Of a stretch of 64,000 nt of DNA, positions 12,095 through 21,414 are shown one piece after another (position 1 is the stretch's first letter; each line of letters begins with the position of its first letter). The position numbers and the translations under genes are program-made. The stretch comes from CAYVIB01 sp964451365 (GTDB taxonomy: Bacteria; Pseudomonadota; Gammaproteobacteria; Pseudomonadales; Cellvibrionaceae): contig CAYVIB010000010.1 of the NCBI GenBank assembly GCA_964451365.1, positions 1-64,000 on the forward strand, in the 5' to 3' direction. The notes under the pieces are model-generated. The model ran no database searches and had not been told where the DNA came from. It was given only the letters and a program-made list of their open reading frames with translations.

Positions 12095-12541
12095 TTACTC
12101 TATTCCGCGAAAATCATCGGTACCGGCGTAACATGTGGGCGAACTCGGTTCGCCCTGCCGGTCTTGCAGGTCCTCTTCCCCGAGCGCTTTCTCGATAGCC
12201 GTTTTTAAAACGGGGGCGTGAGACTCGTCGGGGTTGCGCACCGCGGTAAGCAGCGTCAACCGACCTTGCCGGGCCCAGCGCATGAGCGGAATCAGCGTGT
12301 CAGGATTATTCCTCAATTCCCGGTCATATTTTTTTGCAAAAACGTCGGTATCAATATTTCCATTGTGCCAACTGCGCCGGAGTTCATTGGATGGGGCGGC
12401 ATCGCGATACCACTCCGTCAACACCAGGTCCTCCCGTCGCTTTCCTCGTGGCCACAGACGATCGACCAGGACGCGGGCGCCGTCTGAATCATCAACGGAC
12501 TCATAAACTCGCTTAATCGATATCTGGTATTTCATCGGCAA
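12095..12541 (-). CDS. DUF488 family protein
   Basis: 148 residues. Conserved DUF488 features: KRVYE near the start, RVLVDRLWPRG, EWYRDAAPS, LRRSWH, F..KYDREL and TLLTAVRNPDESHA. Function is not established for the family. Met3 (12535) is an alternative start. The C-terminal 25 residues look poorly conserved. It is the last gene of the minus-strand run that begins at 17240, 55 bp after the thioredoxin-like gene, but a separate promoter cannot be excluded. Confidence 0.85.
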   Translation of the reverse strand: MPMKYQISIKRVYESVDDSDGARVLVDRLWPRGKRREDLVLTEWYRDAAPSNELRRSWHNGNIDTDVFAKKYDRELRNNPDTLIPLMRWARQGRLTLLTAVRNPDESHAPVLKTAIEKALGEEDLQDRQGEPSSPTCYAGTDDFRGIE

Positions 12542-12596
12542 ATAACAGGTTATTTAAGCAACCCGAATGGTAACCGTTATTCAGTCACGCAACCAA

Positions 12597-13127
12597 TTAC
12601 TTTTTTTTGTCCGTCCATTCGTTCAACTGTTCCTTATCGAGCAATCCTTTGACCACGCGAACGGCGCCAGGCGTAATCAAATAAGTTCTCGGCAGTTCGC
12701 CGCGCCATTTCGGGTCAATGGCGTAACGAAGTTTTTCAACGTAGGTATCGGCAAATATCCAGTTGTCCGCGCCGTCCAGGTTGACGCGATTCAATACTTC
12801 CGACACCTGGTCAGCTTCCGTGATATTGTCCGTGGCAATTAAAACAATCGGGATATCCGGATTGTCCGCCCGCCACCGCCCCAGCATTTCGAGTTCCTTC
12901 ATGCAGGGCGGGCAGTTTAGTGACCACAGCGAAACCAGGTAATTATCGCCGTCATATTTTTGCCGGATTTTGGCGAACGATTCCACCTTGAACGGACTTA
13001 ACTGAACCGCATTTCCTGATTTTTCCGAATCATCAGCCTGGGTATTTACTGCCGAAAAAAGACAGCTGCCAATTAACAAACACAAATATCGCCGGTGCCA
13101 CTTTCTCAACAACATGTTATGCAGCAT
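12597..13127 (-). CDS. TlpA-like thioredoxin-fold protein, exported
   Basis: 176 residues. The signal peptide (hydrophobic LCLLIGSCLF, cleavage near NTQAD) sends it to the periplasm. The thioredoxin fold shows the active site CPPC (Cys72 and Cys75) in LWSLNCPPCMKEL and the cis-Pro region GELPRTYLI. It is a probable thiol-disulfide reductase. Its start overlaps the end of the BNR-repeat gene by 11 bp, with GGGAG just before the ATG, indicating translational coupling. In this operon it could reduce Cys pairs of the Cys-rich BNR protein or assist metal delivery; that is inference from neighbourhood. Confidence 0.85.
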   Translation of the reverse strand: MLHNMLLRKWHRRYLCLLIGSCLFSAVNTQADDSEKSGNAVQLSPFKVESFAKIRQKYDGDNYLVSLWSLNCPPCMKELEMLGRWRADNPDIPIVLIATDNITEADQVSEVLNRVNLDGADNWIFADTYVEKLRYAIDPKWRGELPRTYLITPGAVRVVKGLLDKEQLNEWTDKKK

Positions 13128-14403
13128 TATGTTCTCCCAGTTGAATTATCCGCAAGCCTTCCTTGTCAGTATGCCAGCTCAATACCGCTTCACCGCCCGG
13201 CGATGCAAAAAGTAACGGATGATCCGAGCCGCCTGTCGTACCGGCTATGACGCCGGCATCGCTCCAGCTCTTTCCCTGGTTCTTCGAAGTTTTCAGTTTA
13301 ACTACCGTTTTTTTGCCATCGAAAATTTTCCACGCGTAGTAGAGTATTTCTTTCGCGGCGAAAACCTGAGGATGAGATGCACCGGCATCGCTATCCATCT
13401 GAACAGCAGTGACACTTTCTTCACCGGTAAAAAATCCGTAATACAGCCCCTGGTTTTTTGCACCGTCACTAAACCAGGCCAGGTGGTACCCCGCTCTCGC
13501 GGGGCTGGCGGCAACGTCCGGACCGTGATGAGGACAGGCATCGATTTTCCAGTCGTCAATTGTCGCCCGATAAAGCCCGCTTGTTGCGCCGTTTGGGCCG
13601 AGTGTCATAAGCGCGTGGTCGCGCATGCCGCCATCGAATATCTGTCGCCAGAATATCACTGCTTCGCTTTTGTCCGTCGCGCTTTTTTCCGCCACGAACT
13701 TGCCCGCGTCATCCATTGCGATTCGGCAGCACTCGCAACTGTTATCGGCAACCTTTTTATTTTTGCTGAAAGATTCGCCACTATTGTCGGATACGGCAAA
13801 ATACACCGCGCTGCCGGGATATTCACCACCCTGTTTTTGCGCCGCTTCCTTGTTGCGCTTGTCCAGCCAGGCCAGGTAAATTCTTCCTTCGTCAGTGACA
13901 TGCATTGCGTCAAAGCGGTGACTGGTCAACAGGCCGTCGTCGTTCACTTTTATACTCGGCGAAAAACTTTTTCCTTTATCGGTGGAACGGGCAAACCGGA
14001 TATCGCCCGTGTAGTGCCCTTCGGTTTTTTCCGTCCAGGAAATGTAAATGTGTTTTCCTCGCACATGTATCTTCGGGCGGTTCTCGCCGTTGCTATAAAT
14101 TTCCTGCGGCGTATTGTTGACTTTCACCGGCGTGGAGAAATTTTTTCCGTTGTCATTCGAATGGCTCACCCAGACAAACTGATTCTGCACAAACGTCACC
14201 CACAATTTTTTTCCAGCGTATTTTGCGCTGGGCACGAGCCCGCAATGGACACTGATGCGGGCGCTGTCGGCACAGCCCGCCGGTTTTGCGGCAACCGTTT
14301 TTTCGCCGTGATGATGTGGCTCCGCAAACACCGTCGCACAAGATATTAAAACGGCAAAACCGGCAAGCCTTTGCCAGCAAAAAAATCGGCACTTAAAAAT
14401 CAT
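13117..14403 (-). CDS. Secreted BNR/Asp-box repeat protein (sialidase-like propeller) with a CECC cluster
   Basis: The start is placed at the ATG at 14403, where a signal peptide begins (RLAGFAVLISCATVFA). Four Asp-box-like turns are visible: SNDNGKNFS, STDKGKSFS, SDNSGESFS and SKNQGKSWS, indicating a six-bladed propeller of the sialidase superfamily. Sialidase catalytic residues (FRIP Arg motif) are not evident, so real sialidase activity is doubtful. The protein has a His cluster just after the signal (EPHHHGE) and NSCECCR, suggesting metal binding. It overlaps the TonB-dependent receptor stop by 11 bp and the TlpA-like gene by 11 bp, making a tight operon. Confidence 0.78.
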   Translation of the reverse strand: MIFKCRFFCWQRLAGFAVLISCATVFAEPHHHGEKTVAAKPAGCADSARISVHCGLVPSAKYAGKKLWVTFVQNQFVWVSHSNDNGKNFSTPVKVNNTPQEIYSNGENRPKIHVRGKHIYISWTEKTEGHYTGDIRFARSTDKGKSFSPSIKVNDDGLLTSHRFDAMHVTDEGRIYLAWLDKRNKEAAQKQGGEYPGSAVYFAVSDNSGESFSKNKKVADNSCECCRIAMDDAGKFVAEKSATDKSEAVIFWRQIFDGGMRDHALMTLGPNGATSGLYRATIDDWKIDACPHHGPDVAASPARAGYHLAWFSDGAKNQGLYYGFFTGEESVTAVQMDSDAGASHPQVFAAKEILYYAWKIFDGKKTVVKLKTSKNQGKSWSDAGVIAGTTGGSDHPLLFASPGGEAVLSWHTDKEGLRIIQLGEHNAA

Positions 14404-16660
14404 ATCCCGTCTCCAGGTAAACCGTTCGCGCCGGCCAGGGGTGCGCCACGTAGGCGACATCGTCATTGATATTGTCCACTCCCAAAGCAAGGTCCAAATG
14501 CTCATCGACCTGCCAGCCGGCTTTGAGATTAACAAACAAATAGCCGTCCTGCGTACCGTAAACTTCGGAACCGGTATCGCTGTTATCCAGTTCGCCATAA
14601 CTATTGCTGGCATAACGCACGCCGGTGCTGAAATCAAAGTCGTCGGCAAATCGCCAGCTCAGCAACAGGTTGGCGCGCCACTTGGGCATGCGGGGAAACT
14701 GCTTGCCGACGTAATCCGGGTTAAACCGGTTTTCGGTAATCTCCGCGTCCGTATAGGTGAGATTGAATTTTACGTTGGTGTTGGAAGTAATAAAACCATC
14801 GTGCTTCAACGCCAGTTCCGCGCCGCTGGTTGTCACCTCGTCGACACTTAAAAAAGTGTTCAGGTCGATATCACCCAGGCGGCCGCGATGGGCGTAAATC
14901 GCACCCTCAATTACATCATGGAAAATATTCAGCCTTAGATAACCGGCATTCAGGGAACGCTCCAGTAACAGGTTGTGAAAGATACCATCTTCCGGCGCCA
15001 GGCTCACGTCACCTTCGGTTACCGACGTGGTGCTGCTGACATTGTGGTAAAGCTCTTCGACAATGGGAAAACGCAGGGCGCGTGCGAGCGAATAGCGCAA
15101 TGTCCAGTTATCCGCAATTAAATAACCGAGGGAAAATTTGGGAGATACGCCCGTCTCGTCGCGGTCCGGGTGATGCACAATTTCATCCGCATCGCCGATA
15201 AAACCGTCCTTTGCCTGCCACTGCTCGTAGCGCGCGCCAAGGGCGAGGTCGGCCCGCGCGGTAAACTGCCAGCCATATTGGATAAACGCCGCGCGGGTGG
15301 TGGTTTCACCGCCGCTGATGCCGCGAATCGTTGTTTTGTCGCCCTCCCGGTAATTGTCCGAGTTGTAGTCGTACAGACCGAGTTGGTAATCGCTTTGCTG
15401 CACGCCCATCACCAGAGTCATGTTGCCGCCCTGCCCCAATGTTTCGGTGCCAATATTCAGGTCGAAGGTTTGCCAGCCGGTATCGTCGTACTCGGTAACC
15501 CGGCCACTGGTGGACGCCAGGGGATCATCGGGACTGATACCGGAGTTGCGGCTTTCATCTTCCAACATGCGGAAATCGCTGATATTCAGATCGAACGTCC
15601 AGTCACTACTTATCGGGCCGCTAACACCGGCGCCGAGCAGGAGGGAATGACGATCATGGTCGCTGGTGGCAAACCGGCCCGGATTCAGGCTGAAGGTGAC
15701 GTCATCGATTTCCGCATCGCCGCGCCAAACCGGATCACCAGCCACATCCTCCAGAAAATTGCGCGGCCGCTGCTCGCTGTTTCGATCCTCGTAGGCCGCC
15801 GAGAACCGCCATTGGAACTGTTCCCGTTCATAACCCAGTTTCAGTTTAAACAGATCGGTAACCGCTTCGTCAGTGCCGGTATCGCCGTAATAAATAACGG
15901 GATTGCCGTAGGCATCCTCACCGGAAATGGCACCGGTTACCACCGTGGCATCGCCCGCCGTTGCCGGCGCACTGTAAAAATGGGTCTGCGGATGCCCTTC
16001 GTTTTCCAGGTGATTGTAAAACGCAAACAATGTCAGGTCGCCCAGCTTATTGCCGTAGGAAAGCGAGTAACGCGCGCCCTGGTATTCATCCTCGCGTTCG
16101 AGCCGATCATAGAACTGATTAAAGACAGCGCCCTTAACACTTACACTGCGTTCGGTGGGCGTTTTGGTTTTGATGTTTACCACACCGCCCATGCTGTTGC
16201 CGGAATACGCGGCGGAAAACGGGCCGTAGATAATTTCCACCGACTCCACTTCGTCCGGTGCCACCAGAGACCAGCGCGGCGCGCCGCTCCAGCGGGTCTG
16301 GAGGTGGTAGTGCAGTGGCAGGCCGTCGGCATAAACGGAACTGCGGGTGCTTTGAAACATATTCGCGTTGCGCATGCCGATCACGCCGTTGCCGTCGCCG
16401 ATAAAGCGTTTGCGGATAATCAAGCCAGGTTCATAAATAACCGAATCTTCAACCGTCGTCAGGTTGATATGTTCCATTTGTTCGGCTGTCACCTGGCTGG
16501 TGGGAGCAATGTACAGCGTCTGGCTGGTATTTTTGTCGCCCCAAATATGAACTTCTTCCAGCCTTGCGCTACCTGGCCGGGCTTTTTCAGGTGTCTCGCA
16601 TATAGCCGCGGCGGATACAAATATACCGCCAATTAAAATTAGTTTTTTTCTTCGCAACAT
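14393..16660 (-). CDS. TonB-dependent outer-membrane receptor, probable metal receptor
   Basis: About 755 residues from the ATG at 16660, chosen because GGGAAAG precedes it and the signal peptide starts there (an upstream in-frame start at 16684 is possible). The plug domain (QVTAEQMEHINLTTVEDSV, GVIGMRN, VESVEIIYGPFSAAYSGN, GGVVNIKTK) and a 22-strand barrel ending in the aromatic ETGYDF are typical. Plug motifs such as IIYGPFSAAYSGNSMGG occur in receptors for metals and small chelates. With the DUF2946 gene upstream and the Cys-rich BNR and thioredoxin genes downstream, a copper or other metal substrate is likely, not proven. Confidence 0.88.
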   Translation of the reverse strand: MLRRKKLILIGGIFVSAAAICETPEKARPGSARLEEVHIWGDKNTSQTLYIAPTSQVTAEQMEHINLTTVEDSVIYEPGLIIRKRFIGDGNGVIGMRNANMFQSTRSSVYADGLPLHYHLQTRWSGAPRWSLVAPDEVESVEIIYGPFSAAYSGNSMGGVVNIKTKTPTERSVSVKGAVFNQFYDRLEREDEYQGARYSLSYGNKLGDLTLFAFYNHLENEGHPQTHFYSAPATAGDATVVTGAISGEDAYGNPVIYYGDTGTDEAVTDLFKLKLGYEREQFQWRFSAAYEDRNSEQRPRNFLEDVAGDPVWRGDAEIDDVTFSLNPGRFATSDHDRHSLLLGAGVSGPISSDWTFDLNISDFRMLEDESRNSGISPDDPLASTSGRVTEYDDTGWQTFDLNIGTETLGQGGNMTLVMGVQQSDYQLGLYDYNSDNYREGDKTTIRGISGGETTTRAAFIQYGWQFTARADLALGARYEQWQAKDGFIGDADEIVHHPDRDETGVSPKFSLGYLIADNWTLRYSLARALRFPIVEELYHNVSSTTSVTEGDVSLAPEDGIFHNLLLERSLNAGYLRLNIFHDVIEGAIYAHRGRLGDIDLNTFLSVDEVTTSGAELALKHDGFITSNTNVKFNLTYTDAEITENRFNPDYVGKQFPRMPKWRANLLLSWRFADDFDFSTGVRYASNSYGELDNSDTGSEVYGTQDGYLFVNLKAGWQVDEHLDLALGVDNINDDVAYVAHPWPARTVYLETGYDF

Positions 16661-16730
16661 GATCTTTCCCGATGGAACAAACACCGTTATGGCGTATGCT
16701 CGTCGTGATAAATTTATCCGGAAATTTCAC

Positions 16731-16805
16731 GTAGGGCGGGCAAGTGTGGCGCCACCCGCCATGTCGCCAGAAAAACGGCGGGTGGCGCGTGCTTACCCGC
16801 CCTAC
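16731..16805. repeat. REP-like palindrome (GTAGGGCGGG ... CCCGCCCTAC)
   Basis: Perfect outer arms at 16731-16740 and 16796-16805, with an inner arm pair built on GCGCCACCCGCC and its complement, giving a long cruciform-capable palindrome between the DUF2946 gene and the receptor gene. Related sequence occurs near 58783-58872 and a half copy near 24104. The GTAG foot is typical of REP elements mobilised by RAYT transposases. Confidence 0.8.
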
Positions 16806-16826
16806 AGCAAAATTCGGGGTTAATCT

Positions 16827-17240
16827 TTAAAAGATTGCGAATGGTGGTGCGCGAGCGGGATGGGAGGAATAAAGAAAGGATTTAAAAACCCGCGGCCGAA
16901 GAGTTTCAAACGTTTCAGCCAGGGCAACATCGAGCGTAAAGGCCGGAATATCCGATACGGCAAGTAAAATAAAGGCGGAAAATGCGCACTGTTCATGCTT
17001 GACCACGGAATGGGACGATGGCGACGGCGTATCGTGAGGCTCCAGCATATCCAACAGCTGGGCACTGCCGGCATCGCCATGACAGAGTTTGATCAGTGAA
17101 CCGTCCGCGTCGCCCTGGCCGGCCATCGCCGGCATAAAACCGGCGGGAATAGCCGCGCGGAACAACAGGCAAAGCATCAAAAAGCCAATGGCCAGTCGTC
17201 CGCCAGGGGTGGTATGTAGGGTGGATACCGCGGTTTTCAC
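16827..17240 (-). CDS. DUF2946 family protein
   Basis: 137 residues. A hydrophobic N-terminus (LAIGFLMLCLLFRAAIPAGFMPAM) ends in the RAxIPxGFMP signature of DUF2946. LIKLCHG and a His-containing central part (EPHD, SSHSVVKHEQCAF) follow, then another hydrophobic segment. DUF2946 genes are commonly found beside TonB-dependent copper receptors and copper-resistance genes. Here it is the first gene of the minus-strand run, with the receptor 166 bp downstream. The protein may bind metal in the periplasm. Function is not established. Confidence 0.78.
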   Translation of the reverse strand: MKTAVSTLHTTPGGRLAIGFLMLCLLFRAAIPAGFMPAMAGQGDADGSLIKLCHGDAGSAQLLDMLEPHDTPSPSSHSVVKHEQCAFSAFILLAVSDIPAFTLDVALAETFETLRPRVFKSFLYSSHPARAPPFAIF

Positions 17241-17379
17241 AGGTTACATCTCTGGGTTGAGGAGCCAATGTAAGAATTATTGCGGCAGGAAGTCAATAGG
17301 AGGCGGGTGGGAATTTGCCATCTTGCGTGTGATTACGTCAATCCGGTGTAGTGCGGAAGCCAATAACCCGGGATTAAAG

Positions 17380-17406
17380 CCGCTCCCACGAAAGGAGCGG
17401 TTTTTT
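17380..17406 (+). terminator. Strong hairpin with T-tract between two minus-strand genes
   Basis: Stem CCGCTCC / GGAGCGG (17380-17386 and 17394-17400) followed by TTTTTT on the plus strand. On the minus strand the tail is less U-rich, so as an end for the CBM2 gene (stop at 17460) it would be a weaker terminator. Its plus orientation has no plus-strand gene upstream, so it may also block antisense transcription. Confidence 0.65.
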
Positions 17407-17459
17407 ACCCGGCTTAAGGGTCTGAATCGCGCTGAATTTACAGCGATTCAGATACTGTT

Positions 17460-19754
17460 TCAAAGGACTGTGGGGACAGCGCCTCCGATCTGTACCTCAT
17501 ACCGCAAACCAATTGACTCCGGACTGGTTTCAGTACTATCGAAAGCATTGTACAGATACAGGCTGTTCGGTGTATTTGCGACAACAAGGCTGATTTCCTC
17601 ATTGCCTGCAACGATCGCACTGCCTGTACCGCCAGCCAGATCGACATAGCGCACACTACCGGAGTTGACGTTGCGGACCGCCAACGTCGCCGTGAAATTG
17701 CTGCCACTTAATCCATTGCCGAGATTGATGACCTGAACATTCACATTACCACCACCGGTGATATCGAGCGGCGTGATATTGGCCCCGGCATACATCGGCG
17801 CACGGTCCGCTTTTACCCGGTAACGGCCGTTACCCAGGGAGTCCAGGTTGGCATAGGCACGCGACCTGAAACCGCTGTTGTTGCGCGTGCTCAGGTAACG
17901 CGCCTGGGCCTTGGGATGCCCGATGTCCAGGTAGGCCATGCGAGCCCAGTACCGCCCGACCACTCGCTGCACGGACACAGGAGCCGTTAGTCTTTCCAGC
18001 ACATGTAACGGCGTCTCATTGTTGCCGAGGTGGTTTTTAAGCAGATCCGGCACGGCCATGCGCCCGATGCCCGGATACTGGTCGGGGTTTTGGGTCAAGT
18101 AAGTCAGGAACGGCCAGGCCTGGTAATAATTGCGTGTGTGCACAATCGCCAGGTGCGACAACGCGATGTTGGCGTCCAGATTGATAATGGTATCGCGTTC
18201 CCGCTGCAGGCCTTTTCTTGCGCGCACATCGCCGCATAATGGATCAGTGTTATACGTATCGGCCACCCAGTTCGCAACCGTCTCCCACCATGCACCGGTG
18301 CGACCCTGATCGACCCAGGTGTAGTCGGTGTACGTGAGGCTGTGGCCAAACTCATGTACAGCTGTTTCGGGGCGACTGATGGCATTGTCTTTTAACTCAA
18401 TAAAGCTCAACCCGGTGCGCTGATCCGCTCCCATCGCGCCGCCTGCGTTGAGCGTCGTGGTGGAGTACAAATTCATTTTGTAATACGGTCCCTGGTCGGA
18501 ATACGCGGACAGGCTCGTCGACCGGAAACCCCACTCATTGACAAAACACTCATACGCCGCCTCCAGATGGGACAGCCCGTTTGCCACCTGACTGGGTGGC
18601 ACGTTGGCCAGATTGCCCTGGCCGCCATTCAACCCGTTGCCACCGTAATAAGCGCGAAAGCGATCGGAATCCATATACAACGCGTTGGTGGTATTCACAT
18701 CGAAGCGGGAGTACTCATTATTAATGGCTCCATAAGGCACCTGCCCTCCGGACGTCGAACCGGACGATGAACTACTGCTGCTTGAAGAACTGCTGCTGGA
18801 ACTTCCGCTTCCCGTGGCGGTGCCGTAAACACGCCATTCCAGGATGCCGGTGGATTGAATGGTATTAAGCATGGATACCCGCAACCGACCGGTGGTAATT
18901 CCATTTAAATCCAGATTGTTAAATGCGTTCTCCACCAACGGAACCTCACCGGCATAAATCCAACTGCTGCCGTCCCAGTATTCGATATACGCCGAGGTAG
19001 GCACCAGCACACCGCCGTTGTCATCGAACCAATAGACTTCCGTGCGGTTAAGTTGGTAGTCCCGCGCCCACTCATACTGCACCCATTGCGTGGAATTGGG
19101 ATTGTTCCAGTTTCCATACGCGCCACTGGATTTGTCGTTGGAGTTTGCGGGATTACGGTTATCGTTGACCGCACTCAGCGTTTCCCAGGGTGAAACGTAA
19201 GACGTACTGGCAACGGCCAGCGGCGCCACGTTACCTGCGCTCGAGCCCGACGAACTGCTGCTGGAAGATGAACTCGAACTGCTACTGGATGATGAAGTGC
19301 TGCTTGTGCTCGACGTCGTTGAACTGCTTGATGTCGAAGAGGAAGAGGTCGAACTGCTGGAACTGCCACCGCCAGTGGCGACGCAATTCAATATATTGCC
19401 CTGCGAATTATCGCCCACTCCCTGAAAACCGAATTCAACGGAACCTCCCGCCGGAATGTTGCCGTTCCAGCTCAGGTTGTTGGCCGAATAGGGATTGCTG
19501 CCGGAATAGTCTGCATTCCACAAACTGGTGACTGAACTACCGTCGGCGTGGGACCATTCCACCTGCCAACCGGTAATAGTGCCGGAACCATCGTTGGCAA
19601 TTGAAATATTCCCGGTGAATCCGGAACCCCAATCGTTGGTAACATTGTACTCGCACTGGATGGCGAAGACCTGAACGGAAAAAAGTGACGAGGTCAATAA
19701 CGCGCAACCCGCAAGCGATGTACGCAGATGCCTCCGCATTCTGTTAATAGACAT
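17460..19754 (-). CDS. Secreted CBM2 - CBM32-like - HExxH metallopeptidase-like protein (DUF6055-like)
   Basis: 764 residues. Start at 19754 chosen because AGAGGA lies 7 bp upstream and the signal peptide follows (SLAGCALLTSSLFSVQVFA). A CBM2 (about 33-127, Cys34 and Cys124, W-rich) is followed by a poly-Ser linker (about 129-172), an F5/8-type C/CBM32-like module (about 178-314), a second poly-Ser linker and a catalytic-looking domain with HEFGH at 467-471 (AVHEFGHSLTYTD), a zinc-metallopeptidase motif. A downstream Glu in AWWETVANWVADTY could be the third ligand. The C-terminal domain resembles DUF6055. The CBM2 would anchor it to crystalline polysaccharide. The substrate may be a glycoprotein of plant cell wall, such as an arabinogalactan protein; that is a guess. 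Confidence 0.82.
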   Translation of the reverse strand: MSINRMRRHLRTSLAGCALLTSSLFSVQVFAIQCEYNVTNDWGSGFTGNISIANDGSGTITGWQVEWSHADGSSVTSLWNADYSGSNPYSANNLSWNGNIPAGGSVEFGFQGVGDNSQGNILNCVATGGGSSSSSTSSSSTSSSSTTSSTSSTSSSSSSSSSSSSSSSSGSSAGNVAPLAVASTSYVSPWETLSAVNDNRNPANSNDKSSGAYGNWNNPNSTQWVQYEWARDYQLNRTEVYWFDDNGGVLVPTSAYIEYWDGSSWIYAGEVPLVENAFNNLDLNGITTGRLRVSMLNTIQSTGILEWRVYGTATGSGSSSSSSSSSSSSSSGSTSGGQVPYGAINNEYSRFDVNTTNALYMDSDRFRAYYGGNGLNGGQGNLANVPPSQVANGLSHLEAAYECFVNEWGFRSTSLSAYSDQGPYYKMNLYSTTTLNAGGAMGADQRTGLSFIELKDNAISRPETAVHEFGHSLTYTDYTWVDQGRTGAWWETVANWVADTYNTDPLCGDVRARKGLQRERDTIINLDANIALSHLAIVHTRNYYQAWPFLTYLTQNPDQYPGIGRMAVPDLLKNHLGNNETPLHVLERLTAPVSVQRVVGRYWARMAYLDIGHPKAQARYLSTRNNSGFRSRAYANLDSLGNGRYRVKADRAPMYAGANITPLDITGGGNVNVQVINLGNGLSGSNFTATLAVRNVNSGSVRYVDLAGGTGSAIVAGNEEISLVVANTPNSLYLYNAFDSTETSPESIGLRYEVQIGGAVPTVL

Positions 19755-20634
19755 GTGTTTATCCTCTTTTGCTTGCACCAGGAATGTTGAACAGGCACGA
19801 CAGCCACTAAGGGCACCTGCATTTTTTTTCGCAAACATGAAAATCCGGATGCAACAAATGGCAATCCGGCTTTGATTTATGAAAGCTATCGATAGTTTAT
19901 GAGATAGGTTCTAAACAATATTACTTTAAACCGAAGAGGAACAGGACTGGTGTGATCGCAGTCGAATTTCAGAGATCGCTAAATTATTGCCTCCAACTCA
20001 AATGTTGGCTTCACGCAATGTTAAATTACCTTTTTATTTCAGGCAGTATTTTTACTGGTGAACGGGCACGCGACGAAAGCAAGCAACACAGATGATCAAA
20101 AAAATTGATGCCGGCAAGGAAGGCTTAACGCTCCTGCATTTTTACCAAAGGAATAATTTTATATATGAACCGGGCTGTTACTTTGTTCGTGTTTTGCTAT
20201 TAACGTTGCGACCCTTCGATCGAATAAAAGCGCTGGCACTTTATGGTTTCCTATAGCTGTCATGTTCGTTAGCGGACATCCAAGTGAAAGCCTTCCATAA
20301 CATTCGAAGTTCGGATTTCCCGTCAGGCGAAAATAGCCATATTCTGGCCTTGAGTAATCCTTTTGACGGCTACGCAAAAAAAAGACATATCGTAAAATTA
20401 TCTGTCGCGGGATACCACAACTCCCGTCATCAAACCACACGCCGCAATTCAATGCGCCAATATTTAATCGACCCTGTCGGCTGGTTCGTCTTCGCTATTG
20501 TTCGCTGTTCCTGTTTGTTTAAAATCGGTGCCGGGCTGCCTTTCGGAAAAGCACTTTCCAATAAAAATGCAGAAGGAGTCGAAGGCGGTTTTCTCGCTGA
20601 CATAAACCCGATAATTTAAATTCAGGAGAACTTA
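19755..20634. other. 880-bp intergenic region without a convincing gene
   Basis: AT-rich. Two overlapping open frames, 20159-20452 (minus) and 20284-20619 (plus), lack a domain, a good ribosome site and protein-like composition, so I do not call them. A palindrome CTATCGATAG lies at 19886-19895, about 130 bp before the start of the CBM2 gene, and could be an operator. The stretch presumably contains the divergent promoters for the CBM2 gene and the DUF6748-like gene. Confidence 0.6.
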
Positions 20635-21381
20635 ATGAAGACATTCACGTTGAGAATAGCGCTGTTTTTTAGCATCTTGGTTCCGGCGGTTTTCACGTAC
20701 GCACAAGATGTTGTCCCGATCGACCCACCTGTCTCACCGGTTCCAATCAAACCGGACCTGGTATATACGCTTGAGCCGGACTATCGCCGTTGTGTATCCC
20801 CTTACTGTGGTGGCTGGTGGCTTACGCCGGTTAACCGTGTTTATGTCGCCGTGCCGACAGAGGACGATGCGAACAGCGATATCGCACCCGAACCAATTTA
20901 CGTGGCCAGTATCGATTATTCTCGATTGGGGCTGGACAAGAACGAGATCCGCCAGTTCGAATACCTGATCTACACCGGCCAGGCCCTGATTCGCGGCGCA
21001 TTGGTGGATTATCAATGGTCAAAACCGAACCCGGGCAATGAACGACTGAAATCGCTGCTCGCTTCCGCCACGTGGTCCGCCGCCAACACCAATCAGGCGC
21101 TGGGCACTTACCTGGACGTGAAGTCCTCCGGCATTGTATGTATTACCACGCCCTGCCCTTATTACGAAGCCAATCAGGTGAACACTTACTGGCGTTTCCA
21201 GTTTCATGAATTGAACTTCGATCGCGCGCGGCTAACGGACGAACAACTGGAACTGGCCCGCAAGCTGGTAGCCGACCGGTCACTAATGATAACGGGGGTA
21301 CGATTCGTTTCCCAGGGAATGACCGGTGAAGGCATTGGTATCGCCGCCACGCGGGTTTATTTCCCCTTCCCCAACCGATAG
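20635..21381 (+). CDS. Secreted DUF6748-like protein
   Basis: 248 residues. The signal peptide (ALFFSILVPAVFTYAQ) indicates export. A Pro-rich start (DPPVSPVPIKP) is followed by YTLEPDYRRCVSPYCGGWWLTPVNR, which matches the DUF6748 pattern, and a second Cys pair in CITTPCPYYEANQVNTYW. Two similar halves (RRC.SPYCGGWW and CITTPCPYYEA) suggest disulfide-stabilised beta domains. No function is known. AGGAG lies at 20623-20627, upstream of the ATG. It stands alone, separated from the LacI regulator by a short convergent gap. Confidence 0.7.
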   Translation: MKTFTLRIALFFSILVPAVFTYAQDVVPIDPPVSPVPIKPDLVYTLEPDYRRCVSPYCGGWWLTPVNRVYVAVPTEDDANSDIAPEPIYVASIDYSRLGLDKNEIRQFEYLIYTGQALIRGALVDYQWSKPNPGNERLKSLLASATWSAANTNQALGTYLDVKSSGIVCITTPCPYYEANQVNTYWRFQFHELNFDRARLTDEQLELARKLVADRSLMITGVRFVSQGMTGEGIGIAATRVYFPFPNR

Positions 21382-21414
21382 AAAACTCACTGCCACAGGG
21401 ATGTGGCAATGACA

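Noticed and set aside
13117..14403. True exo-sialidase
   Set aside because: Asp-box turns are present, but the catalytic Arg triad and nucleophile Tyr/Glu pattern are not evident, and the neighbourhood suggests metal handling.
15170..16636. 488-codon open frame on the plus strand
   Set aside because: It is the antisense shadow of the TonB-dependent receptor gene, with no domain or ribosome site; high G+C third positions keep it open.
20159..20619. Overlapping short open frames in the gap before the DUF6748-like gene
   Set aside because: No recognisable domain, no good ribosome site and mutual overlap on opposite strands.
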